This document shows, in pieces, positions 54,266 through 61,737 of a DNA stretch of 64,000 bases. The notes below the pieces were generated by a model. That model saw only the letters and a program-made list of their open reading frames with translations. It did not search any database and was not told where the DNA came from. The position numbers were made by a program, and so were the translations under genes. How positions within the stretch are numbered: the stretch's first letter is position 1; every line of letters starts with the position of its first letter. Source of the stretch: Sulfurospirillum sp. (GTDB taxonomy: Bacteria > Campylobacterota > Campylobacteria > Campylobacterales > Sulfurospirillaceae); contig JADGDR010000007.1 of the NCBI GenBank assembly GCA_016744795.1, forward strand, positions 83,430-147,429, read 5' to 3'.

Positions 54266-54734
54266 TCTTTTTTATATAAGACAACAATTCATCTATAGAA
54301 TGTTTTTGACTTCTTGCACATATCTTTGCACTATCTTTGCAAATATAACATTTTCGTGAATAATTTCTAGAAAGTATTTTTTTATCTTTATCAATCACAT
54401 CAATATCCATAAATCTCCCAAGAGGATGATTCTCTTCTACTTTACATGTAAGGTTTTTTAAGGTTTTTGCATCTACATGTAAAGCCCATAAAGCTTCATA
54501 TCCTGTATCTTTACATGTAAAGAATTTTTCATAAACTCTTAATCCAAATCTTTCTATCTCTTTTACTGCCTCATCATAAATAAACTTTGCATCACTACTA
54601 TTTTTAATAGCTCCTGGCATATTTATAGTAAGGCTTAAAACAGGGGAATTATGCCTTTTAATTAATTCCCACTGTTTTTTTTGCCTCAGTTCTCGATTTT
54701 GAAGAACCTTATTTAGCCAATTGATAGACTTCAT
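54237..54734 (-). CDS. citX: Holo-citrate lyase synthase (apo-ACP transferase)
   Basis: CitX transfers the phosphoribosyl-dephospho-CoA group onto a Ser of CitD. The 165 residues show RELRQKKQWELIKRHNSPVL near the start and the family NMPGAIKNS with HPLGRFMDIDV and CYICKDSAKICARSQKHS. Here CitX and CitG are separate proteins, not the fused CitXG. Three TACATGTA cores (54443, 54474, 54512) lie within 77 bases and encode LTCKVE, LHVDAK and FTCKDT. Confidence 0.9.
   Translation of the reverse strand: MKSINWLNKVLQNRELRQKKQWELIKRHNSPVLSLTINMPGAIKNSSDAKFIYDEAVKEIERFGLRVYEKFFTCKDTGYEALWALHVDAKTLKNLTCKVEENHPLGRFMDIDVIDKDKKILSRNYSRKCYICKDSAKICARSQKHSIDELLSYIKKNVDDYKSSI
54443..54519. repeat. Cluster of three TACATGTA palindromes in citX
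   Basis: Cores at 54443-54450, 54474-54481 and 54512-54519, spaced 31 and 38 bases apart. The last is a perfect TTTACATGTAAA. They are read in two different frames. Confidence 0.85.
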
Positions 54735-56169
54735 CTATAACAGACCCATCTCTATACCTAATTTGAGCAACAACCTTATCTGTATGTTCTATTCTCTTTG
54801 GTTTCCCACAAAGTCTCATAGCTCGTTTATGTAACTCTTTTATATCTACTATAGTCAATCCTGCACGTTTAAGACTCTTTTTGAGTTCTACATTTCGTGG
54901 ATGAACTGCAATTCCTTGGTCAGTTACTACCACGTCTATACTATCTCCTGGAGTTACTATAGTATTAACTTTACTTCTTATAGTTGGAATTCTACCACGA
55001 TTAATTGGTGCAACTATTATAGAGAGTTTTGCTTCAGCTGCTGTATCGCAGTGTCCACCTGAAGCCCCTCTTAGTAGACCTTTTGAACCAGTTATAACAT
55101 TAACATTAAAATCAACATCTATCTCTAAAGCACTTAAAATCACAACATCAAGTTGCTTTATAGTAGCTCCTTTTGAACTTGGATTTGCATACTCATTTGC
55201 ACTTATCTCTATATGATTTGGATTTTCTCCAAGAGATTTTGCAGCATTCTCATCAAAACTTTGTACATCCATAAGCTTCTCTATAAGATTATTTTTAAGC
55301 ATATCAACCATACTTCCAGTGATGCCACCTAGTCCAAAACTAGCTTTTATATTTTTCTTTTTCATTTTTTCAGCAAGAAATATTGTAGTTGCCAAAGATG
55401 AACCACCAGTTCCTGTTTGAAGAGAATAACCATTTTTAAACAATCCTGAGTTTTCTATAACACGAGCTGTTCTTCTTGCTAAAAGTAACTCTTTTGGATT
55501 TGTAGTCATTCTTGTAGCACCCTCACCTATTTTACTAGGATCACCAACCTCATCAACCATAACAATTGAATCAACTTCGTCTTGTGAAATAGAAGCTGGA
55601 GCGTTTGGAAAAGGAACAAGTGTCTCACTAAGCATAATTACATACTTTGCATAATGAGCATCACTCATAGCATATCCAAGTGAACCACATTTTGAGCGCC
55701 CTTGTGAACCTGTAGCGTTTCCAAACTTATCTGTACAAGGAACACCAAGAAATGCAACATCAATATTTAATTCACCACTTTGAAGCAAATGAACACGTCC
55801 ACCATGAGAGTGAACTTGCACTGGTTTATCCATAATACCATTACTTATTGCCTCTCCTAATTTACTTCTTAAGCCAGAAGTATATATTTGAGTTACGACT
55901 CCACTTTTTATATGCTCTATAATCTCATCATGAACTGAAGCAAGAGAACTTGAAGCAATACATAAATCTTTAATACCCATAGAAGCAATAACTTTCATAA
56001 CAGAGTTTAAAACTTTATCACCACCACGAAAAGCATGGTGAAAAGAGATAGTCATACCATCTTTAAGACCTGAGAGTTTTATGCTCTCTTCTATACTCTC
56101 ACATATTTTTGAATCTCTATCTTCTATAACAATATTTTTATCAATTTTTTTATATTTATTCATCATCAA
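54709..56169 (-). CDS. citF: Citrate lyase alpha subunit (citrate:ACP transferase)
   Basis: CitF exchanges acetyl for citryl on the acyl carrier subunit. At 486 residues it is near family length (about 500). Marks: SFHHAFRGGDKVLNSVM (about 42-58), the HSHGGRVHLLQSGE stretch, FGNATGSQGRSKCGSLGYAM and VTGSKGLLRGASGGHCDTAA. It overlaps citE by 14 bases and citX by 26 bases. No TACATGTA palindrome is present in its 1.46 kb. Confidence 0.94.
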   Translation of the reverse strand: MMMNKYKKIDKNIVIEDRDSKICESIEESIKLSGLKDGMTISFHHAFRGGDKVLNSVMKVIASMGIKDLCIASSSLASVHDEIIEHIKSGVVTQIYTSGLRSKLGEAISNGIMDKPVQVHSHGGRVHLLQSGELNIDVAFLGVPCTDKFGNATGSQGRSKCGSLGYAMSDAHYAKYVIMLSETLVPFPNAPASISQDEVDSIVMVDEVGDPSKIGEGATRMTTNPKELLLARRTARVIENSGLFKNGYSLQTGTGGSSLATTIFLAEKMKKKNIKASFGLGGITGSMVDMLKNNLIEKLMDVQSFDENAAKSLGENPNHIEISANEYANPSSKGATIKQLDVVILSALEIDVDFNVNVITGSKGLLRGASGGHCDTAAEAKLSIIVAPINRGRIPTIRSKVNTIVTPGDSIDVVVTDQGIAVHPRNVELKKSLKRAGLTIVDIKELHKRAMRLCGKPKRIEHTDKVVAQIRYRDGSVIDEVYQLAK

Positions 56170-57040
56170 CTCCTATCAAACCAGACGCTTTTGCAAGTTC
56201 TAGTGTAAACTCTGCACGTGCAATTATAGGAGCATCTACCATTTTTCCATCAATCGATACTACACCTAATCCATTTTTCTTAGCATGTTCAGCCGCTTCA
56301 ATTACTTCATATGCCCAATCTATTGATTTCTCACTTGGAGCATATATATTATGTAAAACTGAAATTTGATTTGGATTAATTAATGATTTTCCATCAAAGC
56401 CTAAACCCTTGATATAATTAACCTCTTTTATAAATCCCTCTTTATCTCTTACATCAGAAAATACAGAATCAAAAGCTTGTATTTTTGCAGCACGAGCTGC
56501 TAATAAAATTTGTGATCTCGCTGCTGTAAGCTCTGTGCCCTCTTTTGTTCTTTGAGTTCTTAAATCTCTTACAAAATCCTCAGCACCTAAAGCAATTCCC
56601 ATTAAGCGCGGTGAACACCTTGCAATATCAACAGCATTTATCACACCCTCTGCACTCTCAATAGCCGCTAAAAGTTTAGTTTTTTTAGTTCTTCCTATTT
56701 TAAGTTCTATCTTTTCAATAGCATCTTGCATATCTAAGACATCTTTTACTGTATCTGTTTTAGGTAATCTTACTATATCAGTTCCTGCTGTTACAACAGC
56801 TTCTAAATCAAGATGCCCAAATATAGAATCAAGTGGATTTACACGCACTGCTGTTTCTATATCTTTGTAAGTAAAATGTTGCAAGGCATGATGAACCATG
56901 ACCCTTGCAGAATCTTTTTCGCTAAGAGCAACTGAATCTTCCAAATCAAACATAACAGTATCAGGTTTATACACAAATGCACTACAAACCATTGCAGTAT
57001 TTGAACCAGGAACAAATAACATACTTCTTCTAAACTTCAT
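56156..57040 (-). CDS. citE: Citrate lyase beta subunit (citryl-ACP lyase)
   Basis: CitE cleaves citryl-ACP to acetyl-ACP and oxaloacetate. The start MKFRRSMLFVPGSN at 57040 is chosen because GGAGG lies 8 bases before it; an 11-codon longer frame upstream is unlikely. Family marks are YKPDTVMFDLEDSVALSEKD, AVRVNPLDS and LLAAIESAEGVINA with the metal-binding Glu, plus ALGAEDFVRDL. Length is about 294. It overlaps citD by 11 bases. Confidence 0.94.
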   Translation of the reverse strand: MKFRRSMLFVPGSNTAMVCSAFVYKPDTVMFDLEDSVALSEKDSARVMVHHALQHFTYKDIETAVRVNPLDSIFGHLDLEAVVTAGTDIVRLPKTDTVKDVLDMQDAIEKIELKIGRTKKTKLLAAIESAEGVINAVDIARCSPRLMGIALGAEDFVRDLRTQRTKEGTELTAARSQILLAARAAKIQAFDSVFSDVRDKEGFIKEVNYIKGLGFDGKSLINPNQISVLHNIYAPSEKSIDWAYEVIEAAEHAKKNGLGVVSIDGKMVDAPIIARAEFTLELAKASGLIGVDDE

Positions 57041-57326
57041 TTTGAGTTCCTCCCCAAGTAGGTTTTGTTTCACAAGCTCTAAAAACTGCTGTTTGAAGTC
57101 TTGCTTTAATTACAAAATCAAGAGCACCTTTATCTTGTACATTAATATGAACACCACTTATATTCATCTCTTTTAGAGTATCCCTTATCAACTCTTCTAT
57201 CATATCGTCATAGAGTTCTGCAACGCTACTGCTTAAATCTATTTCTACTTTATCCCCCTCTATGGGGTTTATCTGAATATATACATCGCTAGACTCTAAA
57301 GTTCCAGCATGTGCACTATTTATCAT
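57030..57326 (-). CDS. citD: Citrate lyase acyl carrier protein (gamma subunit)
   Basis: The 98-residue acyl carrier that bears the phosphoribosyl-dephospho-CoA arm. The attachment region HAGTLESSDVYIQI (about 6-19) contains the modified Ser, by comparison with Klebsiella CitD. It overlaps citC by 11 bases and citE by 11 bases. Confidence 0.93.
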   Translation of the reverse strand: MINSAHAGTLESSDVYIQINPIEGDKVEIDLSSSVAELYDDMIEELIRDTLKEMNISGVHINVQDKGALDFVIKARLQTAVFRACETKPTWGGTQNEV

Positions 57327-58338
57327 CTTTTATTCCTTCCAATAAAAATTCATAAGTTGTTGTTGGTACTAAATTAACCAACTCTTCATAGTTTTTTTCT
57401 TTTAATAATTTTCTTACTCGTGAAGCAGAGATAGGTTTATCATCAAACTTTATTCTATCTATCTCTACTACTTCAATTGTTGCTGATTTACCATTTGGGT
57501 TTGCTAAAATTTTCTTCATATTCTTGTTATAATTATTTGTTACTTTACAATACGGTTCAGTTCCAACGAATCTATGAGTTATTCCTAAATATGATGCTAA
57601 CTGATTTCTAAAAATATTTAAATCAAGTTTTGCATAAAGCTCGTTAACTTGTCTTTTATCTTTAATGAAATAAGTTGGAAAAGTTGCTTTTGAGATAATA
57701 TAATCTGAACCTTCATGCAGAGTTACATTTTTAAGGTCAGATATTCCTTTTTTTATAAGAGATATCCTATCATTGAACGTAAATTCACTAGCCTCTTCAC
57801 GGACAACAAAGATATGGAGCCAATCTGAACGCTTGCTTGCTTCTTCTATAAGGTATCTGTGACCTTTGGTAAAAGGATTTGCATTTATTACAATAGAACC
57901 TATTAGATCGCCATCTTTTTTTAAACTAGTTAATTTTTTTTGATAATTTTCAAGATTTTTAGTGTTTTCCATTAAAATGATTTCACCATCACACTCTTCT
58001 ATAAGATTAAACCCACAATCATGAAAAAATTCTATATTTTTTGGAGTACTAAATAGAAATAATTCATTTCTATTTCTAACTAAAGCAGCATTAAGTAAAT
58101 GCGTTATTACTTTAAGTATCAAGCCTTGACCCCGTCTGCTACTATCAACTGCTATACATTTAAGCACTTTACCAGCGAGCCCACCACAGGCTATCATCTC
58201 TTCTTCATCCTTAATAGTTACAAAAACTTCAATGTCAGGTGACATATCAAGCTCGTTTTTATCTAAAAAGTCTTTTATTTTTGCAACTCGCCTAGTATTG
58301 CCACTATCAAACTCTGAAACACTTATGTTTGAGTTCAT
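57316..58338 (-). CDS. citC: [Citrate (pro-3S)-lyase] ligase
   Basis: CitC acetylates the prosthetic group of citrate lyase with acetate and ATP, switching the enzyme on. The 340 residues have a GNAT-like N-terminal domain (about 1-130; AVDSSRRGQGLILKVITHLL) and a nucleotidyltransferase domain with VINANPFTKGHRYLIEEA (HxGH-type) and ISASRVRKLLKE. First gene of citC-D-E-F-X-G. A strong Shine-Dalgarno GGGAGG, a TATAAT and an inverted repeat lie upstream. Confidence 0.93.
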   Translation of the reverse strand: MNSNISVSEFDSGNTRRVAKIKDFLDKNELDMSPDIEVFVTIKDEEEMIACGGLAGKVLKCIAVDSSRRGQGLILKVITHLLNAALVRNRNELFLFSTPKNIEFFHDCGFNLIEECDGEIILMENTKNLENYQKKLTSLKKDGDLIGSIVINANPFTKGHRYLIEEASKRSDWLHIFVVREEASEFTFNDRISLIKKGISDLKNVTLHEGSDYIISKATFPTYFIKDKRQVNELYAKLDLNIFRNQLASYLGITHRFVGTEPYCKVTNNYNKNMKKILANPNGKSATIEVVEIDRIKFDDKPISASRVRKLLKEKNYEELVNLVPTTTYEFLLEGIKDDK

Positions 58339-58367
58339 TGCCTCCCTTTACACACATACGTTTACGC

Positions 58368-58403
58368 ATTATAGCACTTATAACTTTTATAAGGATAAAA
58401 GTT
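58368..58403 (-). promoter_or_regulatory. Promoter of the cit operon with overlapping inverted repeat
   Basis: ATTATA at 58368-58373 gives TATAAT on the minus strand, 30 bases before the citC start. Just upstream lies a perfect inverted repeat, AACTTTTAT (58382-58390), AAGG, ATAAAAGTT (58395-58403), covering the -35 region. That placement suits a repressor or activator site. The binding protein is unknown. Confidence 0.55.
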
Positions 58404-58528
58404 TTCTTAAGTACTTTTAAAGGCTATTTTGATTTATTTTCATTTTAATATTTTATAAAGTTATAGGTAAATTAACAAAAATTCTATTAGCATTATTTAA
58501 TACAATTTTATTTATATATTTGCTTCAA

Positions 58529-59386
58529 CTAAAGTTTTTTACAAACAATATCACCAAGAGTTGCACCAACAGTACGTGCTACTACTTGACATTTAACTTT
58601 GAATAAAAAATATATAGGCAAATTCTCTTTTTCACCCAAACACTCATAGTTTCCCATACCTTTTGAAATGATACAATCAGCACTTTTAAATAGTTTATTT
58701 GCCTCTTTTGTTGCAAATTCTTCTACATATCCAGGTGTTGGTACTCCACTATCTATTATCATAGCTACTTCGTCAAGCTTTGATTTTTTAGCATGTTTTA
58801 AAGTCAAGTCATTAATAATAGGTTTTCCTCTAACAAAATAATAAACATCTATATTAGGATATATCTCTTTAATAGTTTCAATGCAAATTTTATCAAAAAT
58901 TTCTTCTCCTGCATTATCTGCTAAATATACTAGTATTTTGGTTTTTGAAAGTTTTTCTTTTAAACTTTCAAAGTCATCTATTGCAAAATTTGTCTTAAAT
59001 ATTTTTTCTATCTCTTCATCCAAGTCAAATATGACCTCAGCTGCTAAATCAATCACATTTCCTGCAATTGCTGTTTTGACAGCACCTTGTAACTTATCTT
59101 GATTTAGGTTTATATTTTCTTTACATGTACAAACGAATTTTAATGCACTCGTAGATGCTTCATCTTTCATCTGAGCATATATATCATCAACTTGTAGGTA
59201 CTCTGCAATATCTTCATACATTGGTGTTGCATTATGAGGTGGTGTACTTGCATGATCAAATTGATCTATATGATGTTTTGCTATTTGACTTATATGTTTT
59301 GCTTGTGTAGGAGTTACGTGAAGAAAGTCAGAGACTCTAGTAGATTGATTAAAGATACACTCTAAACACTCTTTTTCTATTTTCAT
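58529..59386 (-). CDS. DUF89/ARMT1-like putative metal-dependent phosphatase
   Basis: A 285-residue protein of the DUF89 family, whose eukaryotic and archaeal members are metal-dependent damage-control phosphatases. Marks are the N-terminal ECLECIFNQ with paired Cys, ILVYLADNAGEEIFDKICIE (near 150-169) with the metal-binding Asp-Asn, and IISKGMGNYECL. Substrate unknown. It begins 17 bases after the terminator of the ribosomal operon on the same strand, so some readthrough expression is possible. One TACATGTA (59122) encodes FVCTCKE. Confidence 0.82.
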   Translation of the reverse strand: MKIEKECLECIFNQSTRVSDFLHVTPTQAKHISQIAKHHIDQFDHASTPPHNATPMYEDIAEYLQVDDIYAQMKDEASTSALKFVCTCKENINLNQDKLQGAVKTAIAGNVIDLAAEVIFDLDEEIEKIFKTNFAIDDFESLKEKLSKTKILVYLADNAGEEIFDKICIETIKEIYPNIDVYYFVRGKPIINDLTLKHAKKSKLDEVAMIIDSGVPTPGYVEEFATKEANKLFKSADCIISKGMGNYECLGEKENLPIYFLFKVKCQVVARTVGATLGDIVCKKL

Positions 59387-59402
59387 GAAAGATAAAGAAG
59401 AA

Positions 59403-59423
59403 AAGCGGTTCGATGAACCGCTT
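59403..59423 (-). terminator. Terminator of the rpsP-rplS operon
   Basis: AAGCGGTTC (59403-59411), loop GAT, GAACCGCTT (59415-59423), followed on the minus strand by TTCTTCTTT. It lies 5 bases after the rplS stop. Confidence 0.8.
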
Positions 59424-59428
59424 AAATA

Positions 59429-59788
59429 TTACTTCTTTTTTAATTCTTTAATTCTAGCAGCTTTACCACGTCTCTCACGTAGATAAAATAGCTTAGCTCT
59501 TCTAACGCGTCCACGTCTAAGAACTGTTATTTCTTGGATACTATCAGTAAAAATTGGGAAGATTCTTTCAACGCCAACTGAATTAGCACCGATTTTTCTA
59601 ACCATAAAAGTTTCACCAGTACCTTCACCACGTCTAGCTATACATACGCCTTCAAAATTTTGAACACGTTTTTTATCGCCTTCTTTAATTTCTACTGCTA
59701 CTCTTAGTGTATCACCAGCTCTAAAATCTGGAATATTTTTTTCTGCTATTTGAGCTTTTTCAAAAGACTCAATATATTTATTTCTCAT
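59429..59788 (-). CDS. rplS: 50S ribosomal protein L19
   Basis: L19 lies at the 30S-50S interface. The 119 residues match the family: [45 protein letters not shown] and [20 protein letters not shown]. It overlaps trmD by 4 bases, closing the standard rpsP-khpA-rimM-trmD-rplS operon. Confidence 0.96.
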   Translation of the reverse strand: MRNKYIESFEKAQIAEKNIPDFRAGDTLRVAVEIKEGDKKRVQNFEGVCIARRGEGTGETFMVRKIGANSVGVERIFPIFTDSIQEITVLRRGRVRRAKLFYLRERRGKAARIKELKKK

Positions 59789-60489
59789 AAGGTTTTCCTT
59801 TTCGCATCGCTACGTAAATAGAGGTCTGGTCTAAAGTACTTTGTCTTTAGTTTTGCCATCTCGTTTTTTAAGTTGGATATTTTAGCGTGATTTCCCTTTA
59901 AAAACTCTGAGGGAATGGATTTATTTTCAAAAATTGCAGGTTTTGTGAAAGAAGGTGCTTCAAGAAGCATATCTTCAAAGCTCTCTTCACTCAAAGAATC
60001 TTCATTTCCTAAGACTCCACTCACATTCCTGCTAATTGCATCACTCATCACACAACTTGCCAACTCACCACCAGTCAAAACGTAATCACCAATAGAAAAA
60101 ATCTCATCAGCATAAGTTTCAACAACTCTCTCATCTATTCCCTCATACCTGCCATTGACAAATATAATATGCTCTTTACTAGCTAACCTCTTTGCGTCAG
60201 CTTGTACAAAAGGTTTTCCAGCAGGTGCGGGAAAAACAAAATGAGCATTTGGGTTTTTACTCTTTATTATTTTTAAGGTATCAAACAAAGGTTGAGCATT
60301 TAACAAAAGTCCAGCTCCACCACCTGCTTGATAATCATCTACTTTATTATGCTTGTTTTTTGTAAAATCTCTTGGATTATAGAACTCTATACTAAGAAGC
60401 TTTTTTTCTATCGCTCTTTTTAGTATAGAGTCCTCAAAATATGGAGAAATTAAGTTTTCAAAAAGTGTAACATAAGTAAATTTCATCAA
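59785..60489 (-). CDS. trmD: tRNA (guanine-N1)-methyltransferase
   Basis: TrmD methylates G37 of tRNAs to prevent frameshifting. The 234 residues contain [20 protein letters not shown], the SAM knot region [13 protein letters not shown] and [19 protein letters not shown]. It overlaps rimM and rplS by 4 bases each. Confidence 0.96.
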   Translation of the reverse strand: MMKFTYVTLFENLISPYFEDSILKRAIEKKLLSIEFYNPRDFTKNKHNKVDDYQAGGGAGLLLNAQPLFDTLKIIKSKNPNAHFVFPAPAGKPFVQADAKRLASKEHIIFVNGRYEGIDERVVETYADEIFSIGDYVLTGGELASCVMSDAISRNVSGVLGNEDSLSEESFEDMLLEAPSFTKPAIFENKSIPSEFLKGNHAKISNLKNEMAKLKTKYFRPDLYLRSDAKRKTL

Positions 60490-61022
60490 CTATTCTCTAA
60501 AAGCTCTAAACCATCTTTTACATATACAACTTTTTCTTCTTTTAAAGTTGATATAACATATCTATCTATATAGGGTATAAACAATGTTTTTGGTAGTTTC
60601 TTATCTACCAAAATTTTAGCAGTTTGTATAACCATATAATCAGTAGTTCCAATTCTTTCTATATCACTCACAGTTCCTATAAGTGTCTCTTCTTCTTTTA
60701 CACTACAACCAATAATATCAAACCAGAAAAGCTCATCTTCATCAAGTTCACACTCTTGAAGTGTTGCTTCCCTTGTTGTCATAAGAAATGAGTTAACCAA
60801 ACAACTAGCAGACTCACGGCTCTCATATCCACGAAAAAGAACTAATCCTCTTTTTTCATTATAAGATGCAATTTCAAGTGTGATATTTTTTTGTGTAATA
60901 AATGTTTTTCCTGCAAAAAATTGCTCAGGAAAATCACTATGTATATGAAGTTTAAGTTCACCCCTAAGACCTACAAGTCGCCCAATTTGAGCGACTTCGA
61001 TAGGAGATTCTTTTTTACTCAT
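60486..61022 (-). CDS. rimM: 16S rRNA processing protein RimM
   Basis: RimM assists 30S maturation by binding S19. The 178 residues have the N-terminal domain ([17 protein letters not shown]) and a C-terminal PRC-barrel ([36 protein letters not shown]). It overlaps khpA by 8 bases and trmD by 4 bases. Confidence 0.93.
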   Translation of the reverse strand: MSKKESPIEVAQIGRLVGLRGELKLHIHSDFPEQFFAGKTFITQKNITLEIASYNEKRGLVLFRGYESRESASCLVNSFLMTTREATLQECELDEDELFWFDIIGCSVKEEETLIGTVSDIERIGTTDYMVIQTAKILVDKKLPKTLFIPYIDRYVISTLKEEKVVYVKDGLELLENS

Positions 61023-61260
61023 CGTTTGCTTTTACTGTTACTCTATAAGATTTTCCATCTTTAGCTTTGCAGCCAGATATAAGAGTTTTTAGTGAGTTTA
61101 TCATCTTGCCATCTTTACCAATAAGTTTACCTGTATCGGCTTTATCTGCAGTAATAGTTACTTCACAAAAAGTATCATCAATATCTTTTTTTTCTACTCT
61201 TACTAAATCAGGATTATCTACAACAAGTTTTGCAAACTCTTCGAGAAATTTCTCTATCAT
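61015..61260 (-). CDS. khpA: KH-domain RNA-binding protein KhpA
   Basis: An 81-residue protein consisting of one KH domain with the GXXG loop as LIGKDGKMINSLK (about 51-63). KhpA acts as an RNA chaperone, often with KhpB, and always sits between rpsP and rimM in this operon type. It starts 5 bases after rpsP ends. Confidence 0.92.
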   Translation of the reverse strand: MIEKFLEEFAKLVVDNPDLVRVEKKDIDDTFCEVTITADKADTGKLIGKDGKMINSLKTLISGCKAKDGKSYRVTVKANDE

Positions 61261-61265
61261 TGTAT

Positions 61266-61490
61266 TTACTTAGTTATTCTTGCGACTCTATCACTTAGTT
61301 TAGCACCAACGCTCTTCCAGTAAGCAAGTCTCTCTTCATCAACTTTAAGTTCAACTGGGCTTGTCATAGGGTTATAATAACCAATTGACTCAATCCAACC
61401 ACCATCTCTTCTTTTTCTACTATCTGTAACTACGATTCTGTAAAAAGGTTTTTTCTTTCTACCCATTCTTGTTAGTCTAACAACTGTCAT
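61266..61490 (-). CDS. rpsP: 30S ribosomal protein S16
   Basis: The 74 residues begin [20 protein letters not shown] and continue [20 protein letters not shown], the S16 signature. First gene of the operon. A structured leader of about 80 bases and a TATAAT promoter lie directly upstream, suggesting regulation at the RNA level. Confidence 0.96.
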   Translation of the reverse strand: MTVVRLTRMGRKKKPFYRIVVTDSRKRRDGGWIESIGYYNPMTSPVELKVDEERLAYWKSVGAKLSDRVARITK

Positions 61491-61539
61491 GTCTTGCCTT
61501 TATATATTAAAATGTGGAGGTTAAAAAGAGCAGAATAAA

Positions 61540-61616
61540 TTACGAAAGTTTATTGTGCCTCTTACCGCCTTTTCAAGCGTCATACAACTTACAATCACAG
61601 AGGGATTATTTCGTAA
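61540..61616 (-). ncRNA. Structured leader RNA upstream of rpsP
   Basis: On the rpsP strand the RNA can fold as nested stems. The outer stem pairs TTACGAAA with TTTCGTAA (61609-61616 with 61540-61547), the middle stem CCTCT with AGAGG (61599-61603 with 61558-61562), and an inner hairpin CGCTT-GAAA-AGGCG (61579-61566) has a GAAA tetraloop. The inner stem contains a G-U pair that exists only on the minus strand, so orientation is toward rpsP. The element starts about 10 bases after the predicted transcription start and ends 50 bases before the rpsP ATG. It may be an autoregulatory ribosomal leader; no known class is recognised. Confidence 0.6.
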
Positions 61617-61632
61617 GTCAAAACGATTTGGG

Positions 61633-61638
61633 ATTATA
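61633..61638 (-). promoter_or_regulatory. -10 box of the rpsP operon
   Basis: ATTATA on the plus strand reads TATAAT, preceded on the minus strand by AAGTGATTTTTAGA, a T-rich upstream stretch like Campylobacterota sigma-70 promoters. Expected start near 61626. Confidence 0.6.
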
Positions 61639-61689
61639 TCTAAAAATCACTTAAATGTAAAGCTATAGTAGGGGTCATTGTTAATACTT

Positions 61690-61712
61690 TAAACTTTTTA
61701 CAAAAAAGTTTA
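61690..61712 (-). terminator. Weak hairpin after ffh
   Basis: AAACTTTTT (61691-61699) pairs with AAAAAGTTT (61703-61711), loop of 3, about 27 bases after the ffh stop on the minus strand. It is AT-only apart from one C-G pair, so termination is uncertain. Confidence 0.4.
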
Positions 61713-61737
61713 TAAGTTTAGCTTTGACTCCCATCGG

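Larger units (their letters stand above)
941..59129. repeat. Dispersed intragenic palindrome, core TACATGTA (34 copies)
   Basis: Hand-located 8-base cores start at 941, 1209, 1274, 7595, 7826, 7840, 7882, 22049, 22962, 23141, 24266, 25519, 25678, 26880, 26989, 27170, 27317, 27533, 27704, 28087, 37351, 37778, 41764, 41800, 42191, 45278, 45700, 52052, 53609, 53867, 54443, 54474, 54512 and 59122. Nine are perfect TTTACATGTAAA, usually with a flanking C and G (cTTTACATGTAAAg). Only 42191 is intergenic. With about 31% G+C, chance predicts roughly 3 cores and fewer than 0.1 perfect 12-mers. The span given covers first to last copy, not one element. Confidence 0.9.

Noticed and set aside
7826..54519. 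Palindromes as miniature transposon ends or insertions
   Set aside because: No target-site duplications or consistent insert between copies; gene lengths and the pabC comparison indicate equal-length change.
941..59129. TTTACATGTAAA as the operator of one transcription factor
   Set aside because: 33 of 34 copies lie inside coding sequence, often several per gene and far from starts. A regulator site would concentrate near promoters.
941..59129. Leu-His-Val-Lys as a conserved protein motif
   Set aside because: The same DNA is read in other frames as Thr-Cys-Lys or Tyr-Met-Tyr, in unrelated protein families, so the shared feature is DNA sequence.
61540..61616. SRP 4.5S RNA or tRNA upstream of rpsP near ffh
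   Set aside because: The conserved SRP Alu/S-domain loop sequence and tRNA arms are absent; the fold is a simple nested leader.
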